Assembly (NCBI GenBank): GCA_003052455.1
Contig: QAPD01000056.1
Span: 1 to 52,929 of the forward strand
Direction: 5' to 3'
DNA length: 52,929 nucleotides
Origin: Sphaerisporangium cinnabarinum
Lineage (GTDB): Bacteria > Actinomycetota > Actinomycetes > Actinomycetales > Cellulomonadaceae
Position 1 is the stretch's first letter, and the number at the start of each line of letters is the position of its first letter. The notes under the pieces were generated by a model. The model did not search any database, was not told the origin of the DNA, and was given only the letters and a program-made list of their open reading frames with translations. The position numbers and the translations under genes were made by a program. Below, one piece after another: positions 42,777 through 51,043 of this stretch.

Positions 42777-43823
42777 TCAGCCCTCGCCCGTTCGCCGTGC
42801 CCGCTCGTCGGCCTGCTCGTCGGCCCGCTCGTCGGCGCGCTCGTCGGCCCGAGCGTCCGATGCCGCCCGCGCGAGCGCGGGTTCGTCGGGCGCGGGGCGC
42901 TCGGGCGCCGGGTCCACGAGCGGGGTCGCAGGGCCGACGAAGGTCCGCAGCTCGCCGCCCACGAGGACGCGCGCCGGCACGGCGAGCGAGCGCACCGCGC
43001 GCGCGAGCCCTGGTCCGGCCAGGCCGGGCTCGGCGCCGCCCGGCGCGACCGCAGCGAGGACGACGTTGCCGTACCGGCGCCCCTTGAGCTGCGCCGGCTC
43101 GGCGATCGCCGCGACGCGGCCGTCGTCCCAGGCGTCCTCGCCGAAGGCGGCCGCGAGCGTCGCGAGCTCGCGCCGTACCGCGGCGAGCGGCGGCCGGTCC
43201 GCGCAGTTGACCAGGTAGACGCCCCCGGGTCGCAGGACGCGCCGTACGTCGTCGGCCATGCCGAGGGTCACGAGGTGGTCGGGCGTCCGGTCACCGTGGA
43301 AGACGTCCCGGACCACGACGTCGAACGACGCGTCCGCGAGCCCCTCGACCGCGTGCCGGGCGTCGTCGGGCCGCAGCCGCAGCCGCGGGGAGCGCGGCAG
43401 GTCGAACCAGGCGCGGACGAGCTCGAGGAGTCGCGCGTCGAGGTCGACCCCGAGCTGCGTGGAGCCGGGGCGGGTGTGCTCGACCCAGCGCGGCAGGCTG
43501 CACCCCGCCGCGCCGAGGTGCAGCGCGCGCACGGGTCCGGGGTGCAGCGCGTCGACGACGGCGGCCATCTGCTGCATGTACTCGAACGCGAGCATCCCGG
43601 GGTCGTCCAGGTCGAGGTACGAGCTCGGGACGCCGTTGACGTAGAGGGTGACCGCGGACGGGCGGTCGGGGTCGCGCTCGACGCGCGCGGTCCCCGTCGT
43701 GGTCGCGACCGGCTCGCTCGGGAGGTCGGACGCCGCGGGAGCGCCGCGCGCGGGCCCCCGACGCCGGGGCGGTGTGGGTGGTGCGGGGGACCCTGGAGGT
43801 CGTCGGGAGGTGCGGCGGGCCAT
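42777..43823 (-). CDS. Spermidine-synthase-like (polyamine aminopropyltransferase-fold) protein
   Basis: A 348-residue protein with a Rossmann-like methyltransferase/spermidine-synthase core from about 50 to 265. Motif I is ALHLGAAGCSLPRWV, the acidic residue is in LGVDLDARLLELVRAWFDLP, and VVVRDVFHGDRTPDHL and YLVNCADRPP follow. The canonical polyamine gate motifs are weak, so aminopropyl transfer is not assured. The N-terminus (about 45 residues) is Arg/Pro/Ala-rich and the C-terminus holds a repeated acidic/basic stretch, ADERADERADEQADERA, encoded by a near-perfect 12-base repeat. ATG 43823 is divergent from the SOS-controlled HEPN gene. Confidence 0.8.
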   Translation of the reverse strand: MARRTSRRPPGSPAPPTPPRRRGPARGAPAASDLPSEPVATTTGTARVERDPDRPSAVTLYVNGVPSSYLDLDDPGMLAFEYMQQMAAVVDALHPGPVRALHLGAAGCSLPRWVEHTRPGSTQLGVDLDARLLELVRAWFDLPRSPRLRLRPDDARHAVEGLADASFDVVVRDVFHGDRTPDHLVTLGMADDVRRVLRPGGVYLVNCADRPPLAAVRRELATLAAAFGEDAWDDGRVAAIAEPAQLKGRRYGNVVLAAVAPGGAEPGLAGPGLARAVRSLAVPARVLVGGELRTFVGPATPLVDPAPERPAPDEPALARAASDARADERADERADEQADERARRTGEG

Positions 43824-43857
43824 GTGCCCACCGTACGGGCTGCACGCCGCCGGCACG

Positions 43858-43886
43858 TTGACAGGATCGAACAGGTGTTCGATAGT
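43858..43886 (+). promoter_or_regulatory. HEPN-dinB promoter with perfect SOS box
   Basis: -35 TTGACA (43858-43863) and -10 GATAGT (43881-43886) are 17 bases apart. The palindromic LexA box TCGAACAGGTGTTCGA (43867-43882) fills the spacer. This is the best SOS promoter in the window. Confidence 0.92.
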
Positions 43887-43903
43887 GGAGCAGGAGGTGC
43901 ACG

Positions 43904-44347
43904 ATGTCGAACGAAGCAGGCGCGAGGGCGCAGGTCGTGGTTCCCGCCGAGGTGCGGCGGCTGCTCGCCCGCGCCGACGCGGAGCTCGTCGCGGCGTCAC
44001 TCGCGCAGGACGCGGGGGAGCGGTTCGTCCACGCCCACCTCGGCGCGCTGCGGGCCGCGGCCGCGGTCGTCGCGCTCCGTGCGCGTCCCGTGCGCCGTGG
44101 GCGCGCCCGCACGGTCTGGGAGCAGCTCGCGGACGCCGAGCCCGGTCTCGCCGCGTGGTCGGTGTACTTCGCGAGCGGTGCGCGCGTGCGTGCCGCCGTG
44201 GACGCCGGGAGGTTCGACGAGGTCGACCCCCGCCGCGCCGACGAGCTCGTGGCGTGCGCCGAGGACTTCCGCGACGAGGTCGCGATGCTCGTCGACCCGG
44301 ACGCCGGCTTCGTGCGGCTGCCCGGGCTGCGGACGGTGGCGTCGTGA
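43904..44347 (+). CDS. SAV_6107-type HEPN domain protein, SOS-controlled
   Basis: A 147-residue helical protein of the SAV_6107 HEPN family, common next to dinB in actinobacteria. It shows VVVPAEVRRLLARADAELVAASLAQDAGERFVHAHLGALRAAAAVVALRARPVRR, then VWEQLADAEPGLAAWSVYFASGARVRAAVDAG. A canonical R-x4-6-H RNase motif is not clear (ERFVHAH has Arg-x2-His), so nuclease activity is unproven. ATG 43904 follows an excellent AGGAGGTG at 43892-43899. The SOS promoter immediately upstream and dinB 39 bases downstream show it is DNA-damage-induced together with the polymerase. Confidence 0.85.
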   Translation: MSNEAGARAQVVVPAEVRRLLARADAELVAASLAQDAGERFVHAHLGALRAAAAVVALRARPVRRGRARTVWEQLADAEPGLAAWSVYFASGARVRAAVDAGRFDEVDPRRADELVACAEDFRDEVAMLVDPDAGFVRLPGLRTVAS

Positions 44348-44386
44348 CGACCCGGCCGCCCGGCCCGCGGGCACGGTGAGCACCCG

Positions 44387-45643
44387 ATGAGCCGGGGGCC
44401 GCGCGCGGTCGTGCGCCGGGACTGGGGGGACGACGAGAGCGGTTGCTCGATCCTCCACGTCGACATGGACGCGTTCTTCGCCTCGGTCGAGCTGGCGCGG
44501 CGTCCCCAGCTCGTCGGGCGACCGGTGATCGTCGGCGGTGCCGAGCGGGGCGTCGTCCTCGCCGCCACCTACGAGGCGCGCGCGTTCGGCGTCCACTCGG
44601 CGATGCCCATGACCACCGCGCGCCGGCTGTGCCCGCAGGCCGTCGTCGTGCCGCCGGACCACGCGCGCTACCACGAGGTCTCCAGGTCGGTCATGGCCGC
44701 GCTCGGCGAGATCACCGCGCTCGTGGAGCAGGTGAGCGTCGACGAGGCGTTCCTGGACGTCAGCGGCGCCCGGCGGCGTCTCGGCCCGCCCACGCGGATC
44801 GCCGCCGCGCTGCGGCGGAGGGTCCACGCGGACCACGGGATCACGTGCTCGGTCGGGATCGCGACGACGAAGTTCGTCGCGAAGCTCGCGTCCACGCACG
44901 CCAAGCCCGACGGCATGCTGCTCGTGCCCGCGGCGGCGACGGTCCCGTTCCTGCGCACCCTGCCGGTCGGGGCGCTGTGGGGCGTGGGTGAGCGCACGGA
45001 GGCCGTCCTCGCGCAGTGGGGCATCCGGACGGTCGCCGAGCTCGCCGACACCGACGTGGCGTCCCTGCAGACGGCGGTCGGCAAGGTCTCCGGTGCTCAC
45101 CTGCACGACCTCGCGTGGGGTCGTGACCCGCGGCCCGTCCAGCCCGAGCGCTCGGAGCGGAGCATCGGCGCCGAGACGACCTTCGAGCACGACCTGCGCG
45201 ACCTCGTCGCCGTGCAGGCCCGCGTCCTCGAGCTGGCCGACCGGTGCGCCGGCAGGCTCCGGCGCCAGGGCCTCGTCGCCCGCACGGTGAGCGTGAAGGT
45301 CCGCACGAGCGACTTCCGGACGGTCACGCGGGCCCGCACGCTCGGTGCCCCGACGGACGTCGCGCGCGAGATCCACCTCGTCGCCCGCGAGCTCGTGGCG
45401 GGGGTCGACCTGCGCGGGCTCGCGGTCCGGCTCGTCGGGGTGCGTGCGGAAGGTCTCGAGCCGCGTGCGGAGGCTGTGGTCCAGCCCACGCTCGAGGAGG
45501 CCGTGGTGGAGACGAACGCCGTCCGGCGACGCGCGGAGGAGGCCGTCGACGCCGTCCGTGGCCGTTTCGGGGTGAGATCCATCGCCCTGGGGCCCGCCCG
45601 GCCCCGCTCGACTACCACCCCCGCGGATGTCGATCTATCCTGA
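44387..45643 (+). CDS. dinB: DNA polymerase IV (DinB), Y-family
   Basis: A 418-residue translesion polymerase. The catalytic motifs are HVDMDAFFASVE (Asp26; steric-gate Phe31) and SVDEAFLDVSG (Asp119, Glu120). The thumb region GVGERTEAVLAQWGIRTVAELAD, the helix-hairpin motif GKVSGAHLHDLAWG and the little-finger domain follow. The C-terminus is ...GVRSIALGPARPRSTTTPADVDLS and lacks a clear QxSLF-type clamp-binding peptide. The first 20 residues are an actinobacterial extension. It is the second gene of the SOS operon with the HEPN protein. Confidence 0.94.
   Translation: MSRGPRAVVRRDWGDDESGCSILHVDMDAFFASVELARRPQLVGRPVIVGGAERGVVLAATYEARAFGVHSAMPMTTARRLCPQAVVVPPDHARYHEVSRSVMAALGEITALVEQVSVDEAFLDVSGARRRLGPPTRIAAALRRRVHADHGITCSVGIATTKFVAKLASTHAKPDGMLLVPAAATVPFLRTLPVGALWGVGERTEAVLAQWGIRTVAELADTDVASLQTAVGKVSGAHLHDLAWGRDPRPVQPERSERSIGAETTFEHDLRDLVAVQARVLELADRCAGRLRRQGLVARTVSVKVRTSDFRTVTRARTLGAPTDVAREIHLVARELVAGVDLRGLAVRLVGVRAEGLEPRAEAVVQPTLEEAVVETNAVRRRAEEAVDAVRGRFGVRSIALGPARPRSTTTPADVDLS
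45636..45641 (+). promoter_or_regulatory. -10 hexamer TATCCT of the DUF3040 gene
   Basis: TATCCT within the last codons of dinB predicts a start near 45648 and a leader of about 33 bases before ATG 45681. Confidence 0.45.
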
Positions 45644-45680
45644 GGGTGTCACACGACCACCGTGGAGAATCGGGGTGCTC

Positions 45681-46076
45681 ATGCCTCTGTCTGAGTACGA
45701 GCAGCGGGTCTTGGAGCAGATGGAGCGCGCGCTCACCTCGGACGATCCGCGGTTGGCGAACACGCTCCAGGCCCCTCGACGTCGCTCTGCGCTGCGCTAC
45801 GTCCTTGCCGGTGTCGGCGTCGTGGGAGGGCTGCTCCTGCTGGTGCTGGGCGCCGCGCTCTCGCAGACCTGGCTCGGCGTCATCGGCTTCGTCCTCATGT
45901 TCGCCGGCGTCGTGCTGGTCTTCCAGGCGCCGCGTGCGTCCCGCAAGGGACCGGTGGGCACCGTCGACCCCGACGGCACCGTCCGCCCGGCCTCGGCGAG
46001 CAGGACGTCGCGGAAGCCGTTCCTCAGCCGACTCGAAGAGCGCTGGGACCGTCGGCGCGAGCAGGACGGTCTCTGA
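45681..46076 (+). CDS. DUF3040 membrane protein
   Basis: A 131-residue protein of the DUF3040 family (Rv2169c-like), conserved near mraZ in actinobacteria. The N-terminal signature is PLSEYEQRVLEQMERALTSDDPRLANTLQ. Two hydrophobic segments (about 40-60 and 65-82) suggest a small hairpin membrane protein. The C-terminus is basic and charged. ATG 45681 starts the conserved block; an in-frame GTG 45675 and ATG 45627 are less likely. The last 53 bases overlap the end of the convergent transglutaminase gene. Confidence 0.88.
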   Translation: MPLSEYEQRVLEQMERALTSDDPRLANTLQAPRRRSALRYVLAGVGVVGGLLLLVLGAALSQTWLGVIGFVLMFAGVVLVFQAPRASRKGPVGTVDPDGTVRPASASRTSRKPFLSRLEERWDRRREQDGL

Positions 46077-48324
46077 GCGACCTCTCGATCCCCTCGACCG
46101 CGGCGTCGACGAGCGCCTGGAGGTGCTCGGGGGTGACCGTCTCGCGCGGACGCGGGGCGTAGCGCTCCGACTCGAGCGCCGACGCGAGAGCTGTGAGCGC
46201 CTCGGCGACGTCCTCGTCCCCGGCGTCGACCCCGCGCCGTCCCTGCAGCGCCGCGACGACGACGGCGGGCACGCGGCGCGGCGTCGTGGACGACGGCCAC
46301 CGCACGTCCAGCGCACCGAGCCGCGCCACGAGCTCGGCCCACGCGTCCTCCGCGTCCCGCAGGCTCTCCACCTCGCTCCGTCGGCGCAGCACGAACCACA
46401 GCCCTGCGGCGAGCACCGCCGCGACGAGCGTGGCCACGCCCACGACGAGCGGCCACGGGGTGGAGTCCTCCTGCGTGCCGCCCGTCGTGCCGCCGGCCCC
46501 CGGGGCGGTGGGTGTCGGCGTCGGCGCCGCCGACGGCGCGGCCGTGGTGGCGCCCGGCGTCGGGACGTTCCCGGGGTCCGCCGGGCCGCCGGGCGTGACG
46601 GCGACCGGGGTGGCCCACGCCGGCGTCGGACCGGTCTGCTGGGCGGGCGTCGGCTCGAAGCGCACCCAGCCCTGGCCCGGGAAGTACAGCTCGGGCCACG
46701 CGTGGGAGTCCCGGCCCGTGACCTCGTAGCTCGCCTCGTCGACGCGCTCGCCCGGGAGGAACCCGACGCCCAGCCGCGCGGGGATGCCGAGCGTGCGGGC
46801 CATCATCGTCATCGACGTCGCGAACTGGACGCAGTAGCCCGTCCGGTCCTGGAGGAAGTCCCAGACGGCGTCGCCCGAGTCGCCCGGCGGGACCTCGGTG
46901 GAGTACGTGAACTGCGAGATGTCGCGGAAGTAGGTCTGCAGCGCGAGCGCCTGGTCGTAGCGCGTCGTCGCACCGTCGACGACGGCCGTCGCGAGGTCGC
47001 GGATGTCCTGCTCGTGCTCCGTCGCGGGCACGTCGAGGTAGTTCGGGTCGTCCGGGTCCGCGCCGCTGGCACCGCGCAACGCGTCCGCGTCGAGCGGCCG
47101 CGGGAAGACCGTGAGCTCGTAGGACGTGCCCGCGCCCGTCGGCTGCACGCCGAGCACCTCGTCGCGCACGTCGTCGTACGCCCAGTCGCCGTCGATGCCG
47201 ACGGAGCGCGGCTCGGTCGGGACGGGCAGCTTGGTGTCGCGCAGCGACTCGAGCGTGACGCGCAGCGACGTGGGGTCCCCGGTCGCGCCCGGGTCGTCGG
47301 GCCACAGGAGCTGCTCGCCGCCGTCGATGGGCGTGCCGTCGCGGTCGGCGCCGCGGCGCCAGTTGGTGCCGTCGAAGCCGGTGAGCGTGAAGACCCGCAG
47401 GGGACCGACGCCCTCGCCGTCGGTCCGGTAGCGCAGGACGACCTCGCCCGAGCGCTCGGCGAGGTCGCGCCGCATGTCCAGGTCGTCGGAGAGCCGGACG
47501 GTCTGGCCGGTCGAGGAGAAGAGGCGCGACCACGACGCGGACGCCACCTCGGGGAGCGAGGCGCTCGCGGACCCGAGACCCAGCGCGGTGACGGCCACGG
47601 CGACCGCCACGACGAGCGCGCCCGCGGCGCGCAGACCGCCGGCGGCGCGGTCCTCCGGGCGCCGCGCGGACGTCCCGCGCCGCACCGCGCGGTGCGGGTT
47701 GTCCACGGCGAGGAGGAGCACGAGGGCGGCCACCGTCACGACGAACGCGAGGGGCGGGATCTCGCCGACGATGACGAGCCCGGGCACCCACAGGGCGAGG
47801 AGCGGCAGCGCGACGCCCGCGCCGAGCCGCAGCCCCCCGGCCATGAGGTCGGCGACGACGAACACCACGACCGCGCCGCCGACCGCCAGGAGCGCGATCG
47901 GCAGGCTGGGGTCGATCGGCGCGACCTCTGCGAGCGTGAGGTCGCGCGCGGTGGCGAGGCGGGACAGCACGCGGTCCACGTTGGACAGGCCGATGAGGAG
48001 CGAGAACCGGTCCGTCGGCCCGCCGTACAGCCCCAGCAGGGCCCACAGCCCGACGACGAGCCCCGCGAGCGAGGGGAGGAGCGCCGCCGGCGGGGCGAGC
48101 ACCTCGCCGCGCGCCGCGTGGCTCCGTTCGAGCGCCCACCGGCTGAGGCCCGTGACGAGGGCGAGCACGGCGACGACGCGGACCACCGTGCCCGTCCAGC
48201 CGCCGGGCCCGACGACGCTGCCCAGCGCGTACGCCGACGCGACGACCGCCGTGGCGACGAGCGCGCTCGTCGCGAGCACGCGCAGGCCCGCGGAAGCCGA
48301 GGTGTCCGGTCGGGGTGCGGTCAT
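46024..48324 (-). CDS. TgpA-like membrane transglutaminase-domain protein (DUF3488)
   Basis: A 766-residue protein. Membrane segments lie at about 15-37, 45-62, 82-100, 141-160, 166-187, 190-207 and 231-252; an extracytoplasmic domain (about 260-620) contains the transglutaminase core; a last TM (about 624-645) and a cytoplasmic tail follow. The catalytic Cys498 (DRTGYCVQFATSM) and His541 (RDSHAWPELYF) are present; the usual Asp position is Glu557 (VRFEPTP). A Thr/Pro/Ala-rich stalk (565-615) precedes the last TM. The start overlaps the DUF58 stop (ATGA). The MoxR-DUF58-transglutaminase set is a known conserved operon. The C-terminus overlaps the DUF3040 gene by 53 bases. Confidence 0.9.
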   Translation of the reverse strand: MTAPRPDTSASAGLRVLATSALVATAVVASAYALGSVVGPGGWTGTVVRVVAVLALVTGLSRWALERSHAARGEVLAPPAALLPSLAGLVVGLWALLGLYGGPTDRFSLLIGLSNVDRVLSRLATARDLTLAEVAPIDPSLPIALLAVGGAVVVFVVADLMAGGLRLGAGVALPLLALWVPGLVIVGEIPPLAFVVTVAALVLLLAVDNPHRAVRRGTSARRPEDRAAGGLRAAGALVVAVAVAVTALGLGSASASLPEVASASWSRLFSSTGQTVRLSDDLDMRRDLAERSGEVVLRYRTDGEGVGPLRVFTLTGFDGTNWRRGADRDGTPIDGGEQLLWPDDPGATGDPTSLRVTLESLRDTKLPVPTEPRSVGIDGDWAYDDVRDEVLGVQPTGAGTSYELTVFPRPLDADALRGASGADPDDPNYLDVPATEHEQDIRDLATAVVDGATTRYDQALALQTYFRDISQFTYSTEVPPGDSGDAVWDFLQDRTGYCVQFATSMTMMARTLGIPARLGVGFLPGERVDEASYEVTGRDSHAWPELYFPGQGWVRFEPTPAQQTGPTPAWATPVAVTPGGPADPGNVPTPGATTAAPSAAPTPTPTAPGAGGTTGGTQEDSTPWPLVVGVATLVAAVLAAGLWFVLRRRSEVESLRDAEDAWAELVARLGALDVRWPSSTTPRRVPAVVVAALQGRRGVDAGDEDVAEALTALASALESERYAPRPRETVTPEHLQALVDAAVEGIERSLRDRPARADGPSALRVG

Positions 48325-49661
48325 CGTGAGCCCTCCACGAGCAGGGTCCAGGCGTGCTCGAGCGACACGGACGGGTCGACGAGGGCGGCGTGCCACCCCG
48401 TCGAGCGGAGCGCGGCGACGGTCTCGACGGCGTCGGCGTGCTCGGGCGCCCACGGCCGGGTGCTCACCACGAGGGCGCGGTGGACGCCGTCGCCGGCCAT
48501 CGCGGCGACGGTGTGCCGGGCGACGGAGCCGAGCGGGCCGAGGACGGCGACGGTGATCTCGCCCGGGCGACGGTCGCGGCGCAGCGCCTCGGACGTCGTG
48601 ACGACCGAGCGGTCGGCGTCCGCGACCACCTGGTGCCCGTGCAGGTCGACCGTGGCGTCGAGCAGGTCGGCCGGGCCCTCGCCGGACCGGTTGACCCGGA
48701 ACCCCGTGCCGGAGACCACCGCGGCGAGCGACGTGGGGACGAGGCGGACGGGGTGCCCCGCCTGGAGCAGGGACACCCCGATCGACGCCGCGCACTCGAC
48801 GGCCCACTCGCCGTCGGCCAGCGCGCGGGGGCTCGACGCGGCGAGCTCGGGGTGCGGCAGGAGGCCCCGGTCGAGGAGCACCGTGACGGGCGGCAGCCCG
48901 GCGCTCTCGTCGGAGCGCACCATGAGCTGGCCGCGGCGCGCGGCGCTGACCCAGTGCACGCGGCGGGGGTCGTCGCCGGTGACGTAGTCGCGCAGGATCG
49001 AGTCGTCGCTCGACGCGAGCCTCGCGCCGGAGGCCGAGCGCTCGTGCTCGCCGAACGCCCGCGTCCCGCGCACGGGCAGCTCGACGGTGCGCGGCCAGAC
49101 GGCCACCGCGGTCGGGTCGCCGAGCTCCTGCGTCGCGCTGACGAGCCCGAACAGGTCGGTCCGCGTCGTGAGGAGCGGGCCGAGCGGCCACCGGCCGCGT
49201 CGCAGCGGCCGCAGCCGGTACCGCACGGCGATGTGGTCGCCGACCGTCGCGACCTGCGCGCGCAGCGAGCCCTGGTCGCACAGCTCGTGCGCGGCCTGCT
49301 CGCTGATCCGCAGGCGCGCGAGCGTGGACGCCGTCGACGACGTCGTGCGCGCCGCCGCGACGGCCAGGCGCGCGGTCGTGAACTGGCCGCGCACGGCGGG
49401 GTTGGGCTGGACGCGCCGCGTCACGTGCAGCGCGCCGCGCCCCCGGTCGATGCGTCGGACCGCCATCCAGCACCACGCGGCACCGACGGCGAGGATCCCG
49501 GCGGCACCGAGCCCGACGAGGTCGGGCAGGCCGAGCGTGACGCCGAGCACCACGAGCGCCGCTCCCGCGCCGAGCACCACGGTGCCCCGTCGCGTGGGGC
49601 GCGCGCTGGCGAGGCTCCGGGTCCTGCGCCGGAGCCGCGCGAGGAACGACGGGCCGCGCAC
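48321..49661 (-). CDS. DUF58 domain protein
   Basis: A 446-residue protein. Two hydrophobic segments (about 27-44 and 49-68) lie near the N-terminus. A beta-rich extracytoplasmic-type region follows, then the DUF58 signature ILRDYVTGDDPRRVHWVSAARRGQLMVRSDE and a von Willebrand A-like domain (PPVTVLLDRG, with the metal-site Asp). Such proteins work with MoxR ATPases. The GTG start is separated by one base from the MoxR stop, and the end overlaps the transglutaminase start. The target process is unknown. Confidence 0.88.
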   Translation of the reverse strand: MRGPSFLARLRRRTRSLASARPTRRGTVVLGAGAALVVLGVTLGLPDLVGLGAAGILAVGAAWCWMAVRRIDRGRGALHVTRRVQPNPAVRGQFTTARLAVAAARTTSSTASTLARLRISEQAAHELCDQGSLRAQVATVGDHIAVRYRLRPLRRGRWPLGPLLTTRTDLFGLVSATQELGDPTAVAVWPRTVELPVRGTRAFGEHERSASGARLASSDDSILRDYVTGDDPRRVHWVSAARRGQLMVRSDESAGLPPVTVLLDRGLLPHPELAASSPRALADGEWAVECAASIGVSLLQAGHPVRLVPTSLAAVVSGTGFRVNRSGEGPADLLDATVDLHGHQVVADADRSVVTTSEALRRDRRPGEITVAVLGPLGSVARHTVAAMAGDGVHRALVVSTRPWAPEHADAVETVAALRSTGWHAALVDPSVSLEHAWTLLVEGSR

Positions 49662-49662
49662 G

Positions 49663-50682
49663 TCAGCGTCGCTCGGTCGCGTCCAGCGCGGGGATCGGCG
49701 TCTGCGCCACGAGGGACGCGACGACGGCCTCGGCGTCCTGGCCCGAGAGCCGCGCCTCGGTGGTGACGACGAGCCGGTGCGCGAGCACGGGCACCGCGAG
49801 GTACTGCACGTCGTCGGGGAGCACGTGGTCGCGGCCCGCCATCGCGGCCAGGGACTTGGCCGCGCGCAGGAGCTGGAGCGTCGTGCGGGGGGAGGCGCCG
49901 AGGCGCAGGCCGGGGTGCTCGCGCGTCGCGGTGACCAGCGCGAGGACGTAGCGCTTGACGGCCGTGGACGCGTGGACCGAGCGCGCGACCTGGGCGAACC
50001 GCAGCACGTCCGCGCCGGTGGTCACGGGCCGCAGGTGCGCGAGCGGGTTGTCCGTCTCCTGGCGGTCGAGCATGCGCAGCTCGGCGTCCACGTCGGGGTA
50101 CCCCACGGTGAGCCGCGCCATGAAGCGGTCGCGCTGGGCCTCGGGGAGAGGGTAGGTGCCCTCCATCTCGACCGGGTTCTGGGTCGCGACGACGAGGAAC
50201 GGGCTCGGGAGCATGTGGGTCGTGCCGTCGACCGTCGTCTGGCCCTCCTCCATGCACTCCAGGAGCGCCGACTGGGTCTTGGGGGAGGCGCGGTTGATCT
50301 CGTCGCCGATGACGATGTTGGAGAAGACGGGGCCCGGGCGGAACTCGAACTCGTGGTTCGCGGCGCGGTAGATGTTGACGCCGGTGAGGTCGCTCGGCAG
50401 GAGGTCGGGCGTGAACTGGATGCGGCCGACCTTGCAGTCGATCGTGCGTGCCAGGGCCTTGGCGAGCGTCGTTTTCCCGACGCCGGGGACGTCCTCGACG
50501 AGGAGGTGCCCCTGCGCCAGGAGGACGGCGACGGTGACGGTCACGAGGTCCGGCCGCCCGGTGACCACGGACTCGATGCCGGAGCGGATCCGTCCGGTCG
50601 TCTCGACCAGCTCGTCGAGTCCGGGGAGGCGACCTGACCCGGGCTCGTCGGAGGGCGCGACAGGGGCGATGTCGGGGAGCAC
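49663..50682 (-). CDS. MoxR-family AAA+ ATPase
   Basis: A 339-residue AAA+ chaperone-like ATPase. Walker A EDVPGVGKTTLAKALA is at residues 63-78, Walker B is IVIGDEINRASPKTQSALLECMEEGQ, and sensor regions are VVATQNPVEMEGTYPLPEAQRDRF and LRLGASPRTTLQLLRAAKSLA. MoxR proteins are thought to insert cofactors or mature proteins containing VWA domains, fitting the DUF58 partner downstream. GTG 50682 (VLPDIAPV) is preceded by GGAGG. A TAGGCT -10 on the minus strand (50746-50741) predicts a leader of about 50 bases. Confidence 0.92.
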   Translation of the reverse strand: MLPDIAPVAPSDEPGSGRLPGLDELVETTGRIRSGIESVVTGRPDLVTVTVAVLLAQGHLLVEDVPGVGKTTLAKALARTIDCKVGRIQFTPDLLPSDLTGVNIYRAANHEFEFRPGPVFSNIVIGDEINRASPKTQSALLECMEEGQTTVDGTTHMLPSPFLVVATQNPVEMEGTYPLPEAQRDRFMARLTVGYPDVDAELRMLDRQETDNPLAHLRPVTTGADVLRFAQVARSVHASTAVKRYVLALVTATREHPGLRLGASPRTTLQLLRAAKSLAAMAGRDHVLPDDVQYLAVPVLAHRLVVTTEARLSGQDAEAVVASLVAQTPIPALDATERR

Positions 50683-50740
50683 GGGGACCTCCGTCGTCGG
50701 TGGCGCAGGGCCGCGGACCGGCGAGACCGCGGGTGGGAAG

Positions 50741-50746
50741 AGCCTA
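50741..50746 (-). promoter_or_regulatory. -10 hexamer TAGGCT of the MoxR operon
   Basis: TAGGCT on the minus strand lies about 60 bases before GTG 50682; the -35 is weak. It is the only strong -10 match in this divergent region. Confidence 0.45.
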
Positions 50747-50814
50747 GTTGACGGAGGCAGGTCCGCCGACCCCGGCCCGGGGCCGTGCGGCCCCGGCCGC
50801 CCCGTGCTCCCTCC

Positions 50815-50856
50815 CTCTCCCTCCACGGGAGCCAGCTCTCCCTCTGCGGGAGCCCG
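50815..50856 (+). repeat. 21-bp tandem repeat with internal hairpins
   Basis: Units 50815-50835 and 50836-50856 (both beginning CTCTCCCTC and containing CGGGAGCC) differ at four positions. Each unit can fold CTCCC against GGGAG. Confidence 0.6.
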
Positions 50857-51017
50857 CGCCCTCGCCGGGGGACCCGCCAGGAGCGCCCGGACGCGCGCCC
50901 GGACGGCCGGGCACGCGACGGCGGGCTCCCGGGACGGCGCGCGCGACGCGCCCGGGGAGTTCTCCCCTCCACCTCGCTCCACCCTCTCTGACCTGCGGAG
51001 ATCCTGCGAAGACGGGT

Positions 51018-51033
51018 GAAACTCAGGAGTTTC
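51018..51033 (+). promoter_or_regulatory. inverted repeat upstream of mraZ
   Basis: GAAACTC-AG-GAGTTTC, a 7-bp dyad with a two-base centre, is AT-richer than its surroundings. It sits 11 bases before the MraZ boxes and could be an operator or lie near the -10 of the dcw promoter. Confidence 0.4.
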
Positions 51034-51043
51034 GCCGAGAGCG

